Shown here: piece by piece, positions 46,230-54,599 of the stretch
How the letters are laid out: each line of letters opens with the position of its first letter
Numbering within the stretch: the first letter of the stretch is position 1
Assembly (NCBI GenBank): GCA_002245855.1
Contig: NOUX01000012.1
Location: 1 to 64,000 of the forward strand
Reading direction: 5' to 3'
DNA: 64,000 nt
Origin: Sphingobacterium cellulitidis
GTDB lineage: Bacteria > Bacteroidota > Bacteroidia > Sphingobacteriales > Sphingobacteriaceae
Program-made: the position numbers and the translations under genes
The notes under the pieces: model-generated
Told to the model about the DNA's origin: nothing
Databases searched by the model: none
Seen by the model: the letters and a program-made list of their open reading frames with translations, nothing else

Positions 46230-46925
46230 ATGGAGATCTTCAAAAGTATTTTTAGGGCTTTGCTTACGAAAGATAAATCGGAGCGACAGAAGCTGCAGAT
46301 CAAAGAGCAGGATCTCAAGGACTTGGAATTCCTGGCCCAGAAATCGAGTTATTTTATCGAAAAACAGGTGGAGAGTTACCGGAACAAAATTGCTATCTCC
46401 GCTACGGTTATCACCGTTATAGTAATCTTTATCCCATTTTTTATAAGTGGTCTCCAGAACAGTGCGCTTTGGATAAAGCTGGTTTCAATCCTACCTTTGG
46501 CGGGACTGACGATCTGTTTAGTAAATTTCGTCAAGGTGCTCAAAACGAAATCTCTGGATTTTGGTTTTCACACGGATAAATTCGACAGCTTGGTCAATAA
46601 AAAATATGAAGAAATTCTGTTATATGAGATCGGAGCAAATAAATCCTCATTTGAAGATAATTCGATAAAAATAAAAAAGATTGACAAGGTCTTTCATTTT
46701 AATATTAAATTTACCTTGGTCAATATTATAGCATCAACAATCATATTAATAATCACTAATCTTTTCAGTATGAGCAATAATGAAAACGAGACGAACCAAC
46801 CTGCGGAACCGGTTAGGGTCGTTCCTACAGTAGATCCCGGAGAACGTACGAATCTAACAGACACGGCTCCGAAAATGCATTTGGTCGTTCCAGATTCTTC
46901 TGGTAAAAAGACGGAACAGAAATAG
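46230..46925 (+). CDS. Membrane protein of unknown function
   Basis: The 231-residue protein has a charged cytoplasmic N terminus (KDKSERQKLQIKEQDLKDLE), two close transmembrane helices (about residues 58-78 and 84-104), a soluble middle (about 105-158) and a third membrane helix (about 160-182), then a Pro/Thr-rich tail (NQPAEPVRVVPTVDPGERTN). No family was recognised. ATG 46230 is used rather than the in-frame TTG 46197. It is alone on the plus strand, beside the integrase, in the position often taken by accessory or defence-related cargo of islands. Confidence 0.6.
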   Translation: MEIFKSIFRALLTKDKSERQKLQIKEQDLKDLEFLAQKSSYFIEKQVESYRNKIAISATVITVIVIFIPFFISGLQNSALWIKLVSILPLAGLTICLVNFVKVLKTKSLDFGFHTDKFDSLVNKKYEEILLYEIGANKSSFEDNSIKIKKIDKVFHFNIKFTLVNIIASTIILIITNLFSMSNNENETNQPAEPVRVVPTVDPGERTNLTDTAPKMHLVVPDSSGKKTEQK

Positions 46926-46936
46926 AGCACCTTCAT

Positions 46937-46978
46937 AAAGTTAACGCTCATACCTTCTATAGTCTGACCGTTAACTTT
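46937..46978. terminator. Hairpin between two convergent genes
   Basis: AAAGTTAACG at 46937-46946 and CGTTAACTTT at 46969-46978 form a perfect 10-bp stem with a 22-base loop between the stops of the membrane protein and the integrase. It probably ends both transcripts. Confidence 0.6.
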
Positions 46979-46992
46979 GTGTTTTCAAATAA

Positions 46993-48231
46993 TTATAAAG
47001 ACTTTGTGAAGCCGTTGCCCAATTTTAAGCGCTTTTCTAACTTGCCCATATCACTTGCTACTCGTGTATCCAACAGTTTGGCGTAGTGTTGGGTGGTCTT
47101 GATATCCGTATGGCCGAGCATCTTGGATACGGTTTCAATCGGCACATCATTGGAGAGGGTGACCGTGGTAGCAAACGTATGCCTTGCCATATGGAAGGTC
47201 AGCTTTTTGGTGATACCGCATAGATCTGCAATCTCCTTAAGATAACTGTTCATTTTTTGGTTACTGAGAACAGGAAGCAGCCTGCCTTTGGAAACACTGG
47301 GAGGATAATCACTGTATCGTGAAAGTATTTCCAGTGCCTTTGGCAGTAGGGGAATGTTCGAAGCGGTTTCCGTTTTCTCCCGGTTGGTGAATATCCATAG
47401 TTTACCTCCGGAACCCTTTCCGATATCATCACCGCAAAGCTTTTTGACATCGGCGTAGGAGAGTCCGGTATAGCAGCAGAACACAAAGATGTCACGTACA
47501 TGTGCCAGCCTAGGAATGGTGAACAGCTTGCATTCGATACGTTCCAGCTCGTCCTCGGTCAAAAATTCCTTTTCTTTCGCTTTGGCAGAATTCTTATAGA
47601 ATGCAAAGGGATCGTCTGTAATCCATTTGTGCGCTATGCAGAGTCTGACGATCTTCCGTAGATGTTTGATATATTTGGCAGCAGATACTTCCGAACAGCC
47701 GAGTTCCGAGCGGAGGAAAAATTCATAACCGGCAACAAAACCGTGATCCATCTTCTGTACTTCAATATCATTTACGTTAAAACTTTCGTTCAGATACCGT
47801 TCAATATGGGAAAGGGAGGTTTTGTAGCCCTTTAGTGTATTGGGCTTAAAACCTTTTCCCAATAGGGCTTTCATCTGCTCATTGTGTTCAAGGAAAACAG
47901 CCAGTAATGTTTTTCTCTGGATATCCTTCCCGAGATATTTGAGTTTGATAGATTCCGCGGTAATATCCTCTCCGTTTTTAGTCATCTGCAGATGGATATT
48001 CGCCACTTTGTGCTCGATCGTATCAAGATAGGCGTTCAGTGCTTTAACGTCTTCTTTAGTTCCCTTGGCACGATTGGCCTTTGATATCCACTTTGTGGGA
48101 TCGCACTCCCGTCCGGTGGATACCTCTTTCGGTATTCCGTCTGCGGTAATACGCAGGTAGATCGGCTTGGAGCCGCTTACGTAATTTTTGGGTTTCTTCA
48201 GGTAGAAGAGCAAGGAATAATTTGTACTCAT
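46993..48231 (-). CDS. Tyrosine recombinase/integrase of the Bacteroidota (IntDOT-like) type
   Basis: The 412-residue protein has an arm-binding/SAM-like N-terminal half (MSTNYSLLFYLKKPKNYVSG) and a catalytic domain with HMARHTFA (His/Arg about 345-348), LGHTDIKTTQHY (His about 371, Tyr about 382). The position of the first conserved Arg reads Ser (CYTGLSYADV, about 256), as is known for IntDOT of CTnDOT. It integrates and, with a directionality factor, excises the island. ATG 48231 matches the family start; the frame is open to 48276. It lies 334 bp from tRNA-Glu, reading away from it. Confidence 0.9.
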   Translation of the reverse strand: MSTNYSLLFYLKKPKNYVSGSKPIYLRITADGIPKEVSTGRECDPTKWISKANRAKGTKEDVKALNAYLDTIEHKVANIHLQMTKNGEDITAESIKLKYLGKDIQRKTLLAVFLEHNEQMKALLGKGFKPNTLKGYKTSLSHIERYLNESFNVNDIEVQKMDHGFVAGYEFFLRSELGCSEVSAAKYIKHLRKIVRLCIAHKWITDDPFAFYKNSAKAKEKEFLTEDELERIECKLFTIPRLAHVRDIFVFCCYTGLSYADVKKLCGDDIGKGSGGKLWIFTNREKTETASNIPLLPKALEILSRYSDYPPSVSKGRLLPVLSNQKMNSYLKEIADLCGITKKLTFHMARHTFATTVTLSNDVPIETVSKMLGHTDIKTTQHYAKLLDTRVASDMGKLEKRLKLGNGFTKSL

Positions 48232-48504
48232 GACAGTATCATTTAAGTGAAACCTGTGTTCCCACCGATAAAACACGACGGAACGATTAATTAAACAGGT
48301 TCAATCCAACCATTGAAAAACAACAATAGGATTAAACAAAATTAGCCTTGCAGCCGAACGAAATCAAGATGTCCAGTTTTTAAACAAGCTGTGAAACAGC
48401 GAATTAAAACCTTTCCAGTGAGTAGCCTAGATTTAAAAAATGACTCACCGAATGACTCACTTTTTTATTGGGAAAAGTTGAAAGATTTGTAGATACCGAT
48501 AAAA

Positions 48505-48540
48505 CAAAAAAGCCTGCAAATATTTGATTTGCAAGCTTTT
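48505..48540 (-). terminator. Terminator of tRNA-Glu
   Basis: On the minus strand the sequence AAAAGCTTGCAAAT, five or six loop bases, then ATTTGCAGGC and TTTTTT form an imperfect 10-bp stem with a T-run, 25 bp past the tRNA 3' end. Confidence 0.7.
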
Positions 48541-48564
48541 GGTATGTTTTGACTTTTAAGTCTG

Positions 48565-48636
48565 TAGCCCGTAGGGGAATCGAACCCCTGTTTCAAGAAT
48601 GAAAATCTTGCGTCCTAACCCCTAGACGAACGGGCC
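48565..48636 (-). tRNA. tRNA-Glu (anticodon UUC)
   Basis: The 72-base minus-strand sequence folds as a cloverleaf: acceptor GGCCCGT with ACGGGCT (one G-U pair), D arm GTC/GAC, anticodon stem CAAGA/TCTTG around the loop with TTC, and T arm AGGGG-TTCGATT-CCCCT. The CCA end is not encoded (the next bases are CAG). Its 3' half is a common target of tyrosine integrases and lies on the island side, but no second copy of it was found at the other end of the island. Confidence 0.95.
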
Positions 48637-48733
48637 CTTTTGCTTTGGTGATGCAAATATAGAAGCTTTATCTATTCTTCCAAAATATTTTCACCGGCAA
48701 AAATATAACTCATTGGCTTTTAAACCGATATTT

Positions 48734-50008
48734 TTATATTAAATCAAATCCAATGTCTGTTCTGAAGTATTTTCCTTCAAAAAAGATACGTCCTGCATCA
48801 GCGGTTGCTTGTTGTAAGGCTGAGAATAGGTCATCCTCTAAAGCTGTTACAGCCAATACCCTTCCTCCAGCTGTTAATACGTTTGCTCCATCTTGTTTTG
48901 TACCGGCATGGAACACAGTAGATTCTTTGACATTTTCCATGTTGGAGATCACCTTGCCAGTTTCGTAGTTCCCTGGATAACCACCGGAAACAATGACTAC
49001 TGTGGCTGCGGTTTTATCTGTAACGGTATAAGAACGGTTTGCTAGATCTTCTTTGGCAACACCTTCTAATAGGTCTACCAAGTCGGATTCGATACGAACA
49101 AGAACAGATTCTGTTTCAGGATCGCCCATACGAACGTTGTATTCAATCACATAAGGATCACCCCCTACGTTCATTAATCCGATAAAAATAAAGCCTTTGT
49201 AAGGGATATTATCTTTTTTCAAACCATCAACGGTCGGTTTAATAATACGTGCTTCTACTTTGTCCAGGAATTCTTGATCAGCAAATGGAACTGGTGAAAC
49301 AGAACCCATACCTCCAGTATTTAATCCTGTATCGCCTTCGCCGATACGTTTATAATCTTTTGCCGAAGGCAAAACTTTATAGTCATTACCATCAGTTAAC
49401 ACAAAAACAGAAAGTTCGATTCCTTTCAAGAATTCTTCAACCACCACTACATCACTTGCCGCTCCGAATTTAGAATCATTGATCATCGCCTTTAATTCAG
49501 CTTTAGCCTCATTATAAGAATCCAGGATTAATACTCCTTTTCCTTGAGCCAAACCATCTGCTTTTAATACGATTGGAAGTTTTTGGGTATCCAAATAAGC
49601 CAATCCTTCTTCAAGGTTTTCTTTGTTGAAGGATTTGAATGCCGCAGTTGGGATATCATGACGAATCATAAACTCTTTAGAGAAATCCTTAGAGCCTTCC
49701 AATTGCGCACCTTCTTGCTGAGGACCTACGATTGCGATATGATTCAATTCATCATTGGCAAGGAAGAAGTCATGAATTCCTTTTACCAAAGGTTCTTCTG
49801 GGCCTACGACAATCATTTCAATTTGATTTTTCAGCGCAAAATCAGCGATTCCTTGGAAGTCAGTTACTTTTAGGGCAACATTTTCACCATATTTTTCAGT
49901 TCCAGCATTTCCTGGAGCGATATATAATTTGCTAAGTTTTGGGCTTTGTGAGATTTTATAGGCAAAGGCAGACTCTCTACCTCCAGAGCCGATGATCAGA
50001 ATATTCAT
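48734..50008 (-). CDS. purD: Phosphoribosylamine-glycine ligase
   Basis: The 424-residue cytoplasmic enzyme catalyses the second step of purine synthesis (phosphoribosylamine + glycine + ATP to GAR). It starts MNILIIGSGGRESAFAYKIS as PurD does and shows AIVGPQQEGAQLEGSKDFSK, the ATP-grasp core LPIVLKADGLAQGKGVLI, GLNTGGMGSVSPVPF and YNVRMGDPETESVL. Length and all motifs are normal. It reads divergently from the MG2/plug gene at 50114 and has a good -7 promoter box just before its ATG. Confidence 0.97.
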   Translation of the reverse strand: MNILIIGSGGRESAFAYKISQSPKLSKLYIAPGNAGTEKYGENVALKVTDFQGIADFALKNQIEMIVVGPEEPLVKGIHDFFLANDELNHIAIVGPQQEGAQLEGSKDFSKEFMIRHDIPTAAFKSFNKENLEEGLAYLDTQKLPIVLKADGLAQGKGVLILDSYNEAKAELKAMINDSKFGAASDVVVVEEFLKGIELSVFVLTDGNDYKVLPSAKDYKRIGEGDTGLNTGGMGSVSPVPFADQEFLDKVEARIIKPTVDGLKKDNIPYKGFIFIGLMNVGGDPYVIEYNVRMGDPETESVLVRIESDLVDLLEGVAKEDLANRSYTVTDKTAATVVIVSGGYPGNYETGKVISNMENVKESTVFHAGTKQDGANVLTAGGRVLAVTALEDDLFSALQQATADAGRIFFEGKYFRTDIGFDLI

Positions 50009-50012
50009 ACCG

Positions 50013-50020
50013 CAAAGATA
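50013..50020 (-). promoter_or_regulatory. -7 promoter element TATCTTTG of purD
   Basis: On the minus strand TATCTTTG (consensus TAnnTTTG) ends 4 bases before the purD ATG. A TTG about 25 bases upstream may be the -33 box, slightly far from the ideal spacing. The transcript would have almost no 5' leader. Confidence 0.5.
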
Positions 50021-50113
50021 TTGAAGCAGATGAGAAATCCGCTTTCAAAAAAAATATTTACAAACATTCTTTACAAATTTTCGTATAATTATAAGGAATT
50101 AGCCAACTTAATT

Positions 50114-52786
50114 ATGAAGAAACTCCTGAGCTTGCTGGCCTTTTTTTGTTTAGTCAGCTTCCTTAATCCTTTGTCTGGCCAAACCACAGACCAGTTCCAA
50201 GCCAAAATGTCTGAGTATGCAGACAAATTCCCGCAAGAAAAAATTCACATTCAAACAGATCGAGATAATTATGGTGCCGGAGAAACCATTTGGTATAAGA
50301 TCTATTCGGTTATCGGGATAGAAAACAAACTTTCCGTATTATCCAACATCAGTTACGTAGAACTAATAAGTCCAACCGGGGAAATCGTATCCCAAAAAAT
50401 CAATTCGCTTTTTACAGGTGTAGCTGTGGGGGATTTAGTGCTTTCGGACACATTAGTTGAAGGTTCCTATAGAATGCGAGCCTATACCAATTGGATGCGA
50501 AATAGCAGCTCAGATTATTATTTTGAGAAAGTTCTTAATATTGGGAATGTTCGGTCAGATAATATTATCAGCAGCACAGAATTGATTTCTGAGGAGAATA
50601 CTGAATATTATGTGATGCGGTTTAAGAATCCTGAAGGAAAAGATTGGGAGAAGACCCAGGTTGGCTATCAGGTTGTGGAAGGCGACAAAATAATTGATAA
50701 AGGAAGAGAGCCTTTGCAGCCCGACGGGACGGTGAAAATTAAAGTAAACAGCAAGAATAAGGGAAAACCAATTTCGCTTCGATTTAGGAATCTAGATGGT
50801 TCAATTGTAAAGAAGCTAATCAATACGAATGTATTTAATACGGACAATAGTGTTCAACATTTTGTAGAAGGGGGGCAAATTGTAGGCAATGAATTAAATC
50901 GGATTGCATTCAAAACCTTAAATCCTCAAGGACTAGGGATCAAGGCAGATATTTATATTTTGAGTTCCACCCAAGATACTGCAGCGAGTTTAAGCACCAA
51001 TGCATTGGGGATGGGCTCAGTTCCATGTTATCTAGCGGCCGGGGAAACTTATAAGATCAATGTTAAGTTTGATGATGGTACTCAAAAAACCACTGATCTA
51101 GAAATCATTCCGACCAACAGCATTTCTGTGGCTGTGAATAATTCCAATTCGGATAAGTTGTTGGTTCAGGTGAATGTATCCGAGTCCATGATCAATAATG
51201 AGGATCTCTACGTCACTCTGCAACATTTGGGGAATATATATTACATGGCAAAAAACAGAGCCTCACAGGCTAATGTTTTGTTTTCCATACCAAGGCAAGG
51301 ACTTCCTTCTGGCGTATTGACAGTAAGCCTATTGAACAAGAATTTCATTCCTATTTCAGAGCGTGCCATATTCAATTTTAATAATTCCAGCATACTCCCT
51401 TCGGATATAAAATTTGACAAGGCTACTTATGGGTTAAGAGAGAAAGTCAATACGACGATTGATGTGGGACAGGCGGGCGATAGTATTCGGTTTTCTGCAC
51501 TATCGGCTTCCGTAGTTAATTTGAAAAATTATAAAGATAATGTTCCCAATGCGGTAAGTATATTAAGTTCGTTCTTTCTGAACGGAGATATCAGAGGATT
51601 TATAGAGAATCCTAGTTTTTATTTCAATGAAGATGGAACTGTTAAATCGGGGGATTTGGACGATCTGATGTTGACCCAAGGTTGGCGAAAGATAAAAATC
51701 AGCATGTTGGATTCCATCGCAACCTTAGAACCAGTTTTTAAGGCAGAAAAAGGATTGACTATTGATGGTAGCATTAAAAGAGTGGGAAGAAATGCACCTG
51801 TTCCAAATGCTTCTATTCAATTAATTTCCACCAATAACTTTATGGAATACCTCGATACTACAGCGAATGCGGAGGGGTACTTTAGTTTTGACAACCTCTT
51901 ATTTCCAGATAGTGTTAAGTTCTTATTATCAGCGAGAAATCAAAAAGGGAAGAATTTTGTAGATATCGTTTCCAACAGTTACTTATCGCCGGATATAAAT
52001 TTTGAGAAGAATCAGCCCTTGATAAAAAATGACATCAATAAGCTGAATGAAGATCAGTTAGCGGCAAGCAAGAAGTTTTATGAGCAGTTGGAGCGAAAAG
52101 GGATCATGGATAAGGTTTTTCAGATTGAGGAGGTTACTGTTCGTGCGAGACGGCCGAAGGCAGCTGAAAACTCTTCCAATTTAAACGGACCAGGAAATGC
52201 GGATCAGACACTTACTGCGGAAGATTTAAGCACCTGTGCGACGCTAGAAATGTGTTTAAACGGAAGATTAACTGGGGTAATCTTTCAAAATGGAGTTCCG
52301 ACGACTACCAGAGGTGGCGGAGCGATGCAAGTTGTGGTGGATGGGATGTATATGGAGCCAGAAATCTTAAGCACGATTAATCCTGCTGATGTGGAAAGTG
52401 TTGAGGTTCTTCGTAATGCAAATTATACTTCCATTTATGGCTCATACGGTGCTTCTGGATTGATTATTATTACTTCCAAAACGGGCAGGAATGCACGATC
52501 TTCGGCATACCAGCCAACGGGGATTTTATCCATCACTCCAAAAGGTATTTCATTGACGAAGGAGTTTTATAAGCCGATTTATGAAGTGAATTCAGAGACG
52601 CAATTTCAATCGGATTTAAGGACAACCATACATTGGGAACCGGGCATAGTTACTAATGAAAACGGACATGCAAAGTTTGATTTTTATACTTCAGATGAAG
52701 GAGGAACCTATAGAATGATCATTGAAGGTTTAGATTTCAATGGTCGGATCCTTCGGAAAATCCTACAATTTGAGGTCAAGGAATAA
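50114..52786 (+). CDS. Outer-membrane/periplasmic protein with MG2-like and TonB-plug domains, no barrel
   Basis: The 890-residue protein has a signal peptide (MKKLLSLLAFFCLVSFLNPL, ending SGQ), an alpha-2-macroglobulin MG2-like domain (about residues 35-150, FPQEKIHIQTDRDNYGAGET), further beta domains, a carboxypeptidase-regulatory-like part (about 545-615) and near the C terminus a TonB-receptor plug (about 670-800: GGAMQVVVDGMYMEPEILST, VESVEVLRNANYTSIYGSYG). A beta barrel is missing, so it cannot be a transporter itself. Such proteins are widespread in Bacteroidota; function unknown. ATG 50114 is chosen because the signal peptide begins there. Confidence 0.8.
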   Translation: MKKLLSLLAFFCLVSFLNPLSGQTTDQFQAKMSEYADKFPQEKIHIQTDRDNYGAGETIWYKIYSVIGIENKLSVLSNISYVELISPTGEIVSQKINSLFTGVAVGDLVLSDTLVEGSYRMRAYTNWMRNSSSDYYFEKVLNIGNVRSDNIISSTELISEENTEYYVMRFKNPEGKDWEKTQVGYQVVEGDKIIDKGREPLQPDGTVKIKVNSKNKGKPISLRFRNLDGSIVKKLINTNVFNTDNSVQHFVEGGQIVGNELNRIAFKTLNPQGLGIKADIYILSSTQDTAASLSTNALGMGSVPCYLAAGETYKINVKFDDGTQKTTDLEIIPTNSISVAVNNSNSDKLLVQVNVSESMINNEDLYVTLQHLGNIYYMAKNRASQANVLFSIPRQGLPSGVLTVSLLNKNFIPISERAIFNFNNSSILPSDIKFDKATYGLREKVNTTIDVGQAGDSIRFSALSASVVNLKNYKDNVPNAVSILSSFFLNGDIRGFIENPSFYFNEDGTVKSGDLDDLMLTQGWRKIKISMLDSIATLEPVFKAEKGLTIDGSIKRVGRNAPVPNASIQLISTNNFMEYLDTTANAEGYFSFDNLLFPDSVKFLLSARNQKGKNFVDIVSNSYLSPDINFEKNQPLIKNDINKLNEDQLAASKKFYEQLERKGIMDKVFQIEEVTVRARRPKAAENSSNLNGPGNADQTLTAEDLSTCATLEMCLNGRLTGVIFQNGVPTTTRGGGAMQVVVDGMYMEPEILSTINPADVESVEVLRNANYTSIYGSYGASGLIIITSKTGRNARSSAYQPTGILSITPKGISLTKEFYKPIYEVNSETQFQSDLRTTIHWEPGIVTNENGHAKFDFYTSDEGGTYRMIIEGLDFNGRILRKILQFEVKE

Positions 52787-52805
52787 ACATAAATAACTCG
52801 CAAGC

Positions 52806-52833
52806 ATGCCAGTCGAACCTAATCGGCTGGCAT
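52806..52833 (+). terminator. Hairpin terminator after the MG2/plug gene
   Basis: ATGCCAGTCG and CGGCTGGCAT pair over 10 bp with one G-U, enclosing 8 bases, 20 bp after the stop; ACTTATTAT follows. Confidence 0.6.
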
Positions 52834-52954
52834 ACTTATTATATGAGCATTTTGCCAATCAGCCACATCACAAATTCCACGATTTAATAGCTAAAAATTT
52901 ATCGTTAAGCGTATTTTTTTATGTAAATTTCGATACTTAACAAATGGAAATCAT

Positions 52955-53722
52955 ATGGGTTCATTTATAAATACTCAAATAACAGAAAACATCTGCTACA
53001 TTCAATTAGATCGAGGGAAATCAAATGCGATGCATTTGGAAATGATAGAAGAAATCACTGACACCTTTAGAACCCTGAAGGAAGACCCTTCTGTATTTGC
53101 CGTTATTCTTCAAGGAAAGGAAGGATTTTTCACATCAGGTTTAGATTTGATTACCTTATTTCAATATGATGAGGAGCAGATGAAAACCTTTTGGACGAAG
53201 TTCATTGACTTGATTGAGGAATTAGCTTCCTTTCCGAAGCCATTTATTACGGCTATAACAGGTCATAGTCCGGCTGGTGGTTGTGTTTTAGCTTTATGTT
53301 CGGACTATCGAGTAATGGCTGATGGGGAGTATATTATTGGTTTAAATGAGGTACCTGTTGGTATTGTGGTACCTACGAGTATTTTTGAGTTATACAGTTT
53401 TTGGATAGGCTCGGGCAATGCAGCACGATTTTTAATGGAGGGGAAATTATTAACTCCGCAGGAAGCTTTGAATATAGGCCTTGTTGATGAAGTTGTTAAT
53501 TTTGACCGGATCCAAACCACGGCCGCACGTAAGGCGAAACATTATTTACAATTTGAGCGAAATGCGTGGAGAGCCACGAAATTAAATATTCGTCAGAACT
53601 TATTAAAAGAGGTTCAAGCGACCAAAGGAGTGGCTATAGAACAGGTATTAGAGCGTTGGTGGGCACCATCGACACGAGCAATCCTACAAGCAATCATTGA
53701 TAATCTTACTAAAAAATCATAA
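52955..53722 (+). CDS. Enoyl-CoA hydratase/isomerase-family protein
   Basis: The 255-residue cytoplasmic enzyme has the crotonase fold with the oxyanion-hole segments GFFTSGLDL (about residues 62-70) and GHSPAGGCVLAL (about 105-116), and a conserved acid in GLNEVPVGIVVP (about 130). It acts on acyl-CoA, as hydratase or, given the spacing and the single clear catalytic Glu, possibly as a delta3-delta2-enoyl-CoA isomerase. The reductase gene starts 2 bp downstream, so the pair may jointly handle unsaturated fatty acids. Confidence 0.88.
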   Translation: MGSFINTQITENICYIQLDRGKSNAMHLEMIEEITDTFRTLKEDPSVFAVILQGKEGFFTSGLDLITLFQYDEEQMKTFWTKFIDLIEELASFPKPFITAITGHSPAGGCVLALCSDYRVMADGEYIIGLNEVPVGIVVPTSIFELYSFWIGSGNAARFLMEGKLLTPQEALNIGLVDEVVNFDRIQTTAARKAKHYLQFERNAWRATKLNIRQNLLKEVQATKGVAIEQVLERWWAPSTRAILQAIIDNLTKKS

Positions 53723-53724
53723 TT

Positions 53725-54597
53725 ATGGCAGTACAAGGTGCTCTACAAGAAAATGCATTGAAAGGCAAGACCATTGTTGTTACGGGAGGTGGTACAGGTC
53801 TTGGCAAAGCTATGTCAACCTATTTCTCAGAGTTAGGGGCGAATGTGGTTATTAGTAGCCGTAAGTTGGATGTATTGGAGGAAACAGCGAAGGAGATTCA
53901 AGCAAAAACAGGTAATCCAGTCTTACCAGTAGCCTGCGATATCCGTCATCCCGAAGAGATAGCCCTTTTAAAGGATAAAGCTATTGAGATTTTTGGGCAA
54001 GTAGATGTTTTGGTAAATAATGCTGCGGGGAATTTTATTTCACCTACAGAACGTTTATCAGCAAATGCATTTTCAACGATTATAGATATAGTATTAAAGG
54101 GAACAGTAAACTGTACGTTAGAGTTTGGGAAACATTGGATTGAAAAGAAACAAGCGGGAAATGTTTTAAATATTGTAACGACCTATGCCTTCACGGGTTC
54201 AGGTTATGTTGTTCCATCAGCGGTGGCAAAAGGCGGGGTTGTGACCTTGACAAAATCCCTTGCTGTAGAATGGGGGAAATATGGCATTCGACATAATGCG
54301 ATTGCTCCGGGGCCATTTCCTACGAAAGGGGCTTGGGATCGGTTACTTCCGGGGGAATTAGCCCAAAAGTTTGACTTCAAGAACCGCGTTCCGTTAAAAC
54401 GCGTTGGAGAACATCAGGAATTAGCAAATTTGGCAGCGTTCTTGGTGTCAGATTTTGCAGGTTATATCAATGGGGAAATAATTAGCATTGATGGCGGAGA
54501 ATGGTTGCAAGGAGCTGGGCAAATGAATGGAATGGAAGCCATTCCTGCGGAAATGTGGGATGCTATAGAACAGACTATCCGGAAAAACAATAAATAA
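53725..54597 (+). CDS. SDR-family oxidoreductase, 2,4-dienoyl-CoA reductase-like
   Basis: The 290-residue enzyme has the NAD(P)-binding motif TGGGTGLG (about residues 20-27), the NNAAGNF strand (about 91) and a C-terminal IDGGEWL. Instead of the classic YxxxK, the catalytic region reads VVPSAVAKGGVV, i.e. SxxxK, known from 2,4-dienoyl-CoA reductases. With the enoyl-CoA hydratase gene 2 bp upstream, a role in degrading polyunsaturated acyl-CoA is likely. The next gene starts 2 bp after its stop. Confidence 0.88.
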   Translation: MAVQGALQENALKGKTIVVTGGGTGLGKAMSTYFSELGANVVISSRKLDVLEETAKEIQAKTGNPVLPVACDIRHPEEIALLKDKAIEIFGQVDVLVNNAAGNFISPTERLSANAFSTIIDIVLKGTVNCTLEFGKHWIEKKQAGNVLNIVTTYAFTGSGYVVPSAVAKGGVVTLTKSLAVEWGKYGIRHNAIAPGPFPTKGAWDRLLPGELAQKFDFKNRVPLKRVGEHQELANLAAFLVSDFAGYINGEIISIDGGEWLQGAGQMNGMEAIPAEMWDAIEQTIRKNNK

Positions 54598-54599
54598 TC

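Larger units (their letters stand above)
29500..48500. mobile_element. Integrated mobilizable island of about 19 kb
   Basis: The island is inferred from an integrase gene at its right end next to tRNA-Glu, a mobilization module (31210-32756), a SusD gene cut off exactly at the left end, and a marked rise in G+C from about 29.5 to 33 kb. Cargo is a restriction-type cassette, a TlpA/SusC/SusD operon and regulators. The limits are approximate: no direct repeat of the tRNA-Glu 3' end was found near the left boundary, so the true attachment sites are unknown and more than one element could be nested here. Confidence 0.6.
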
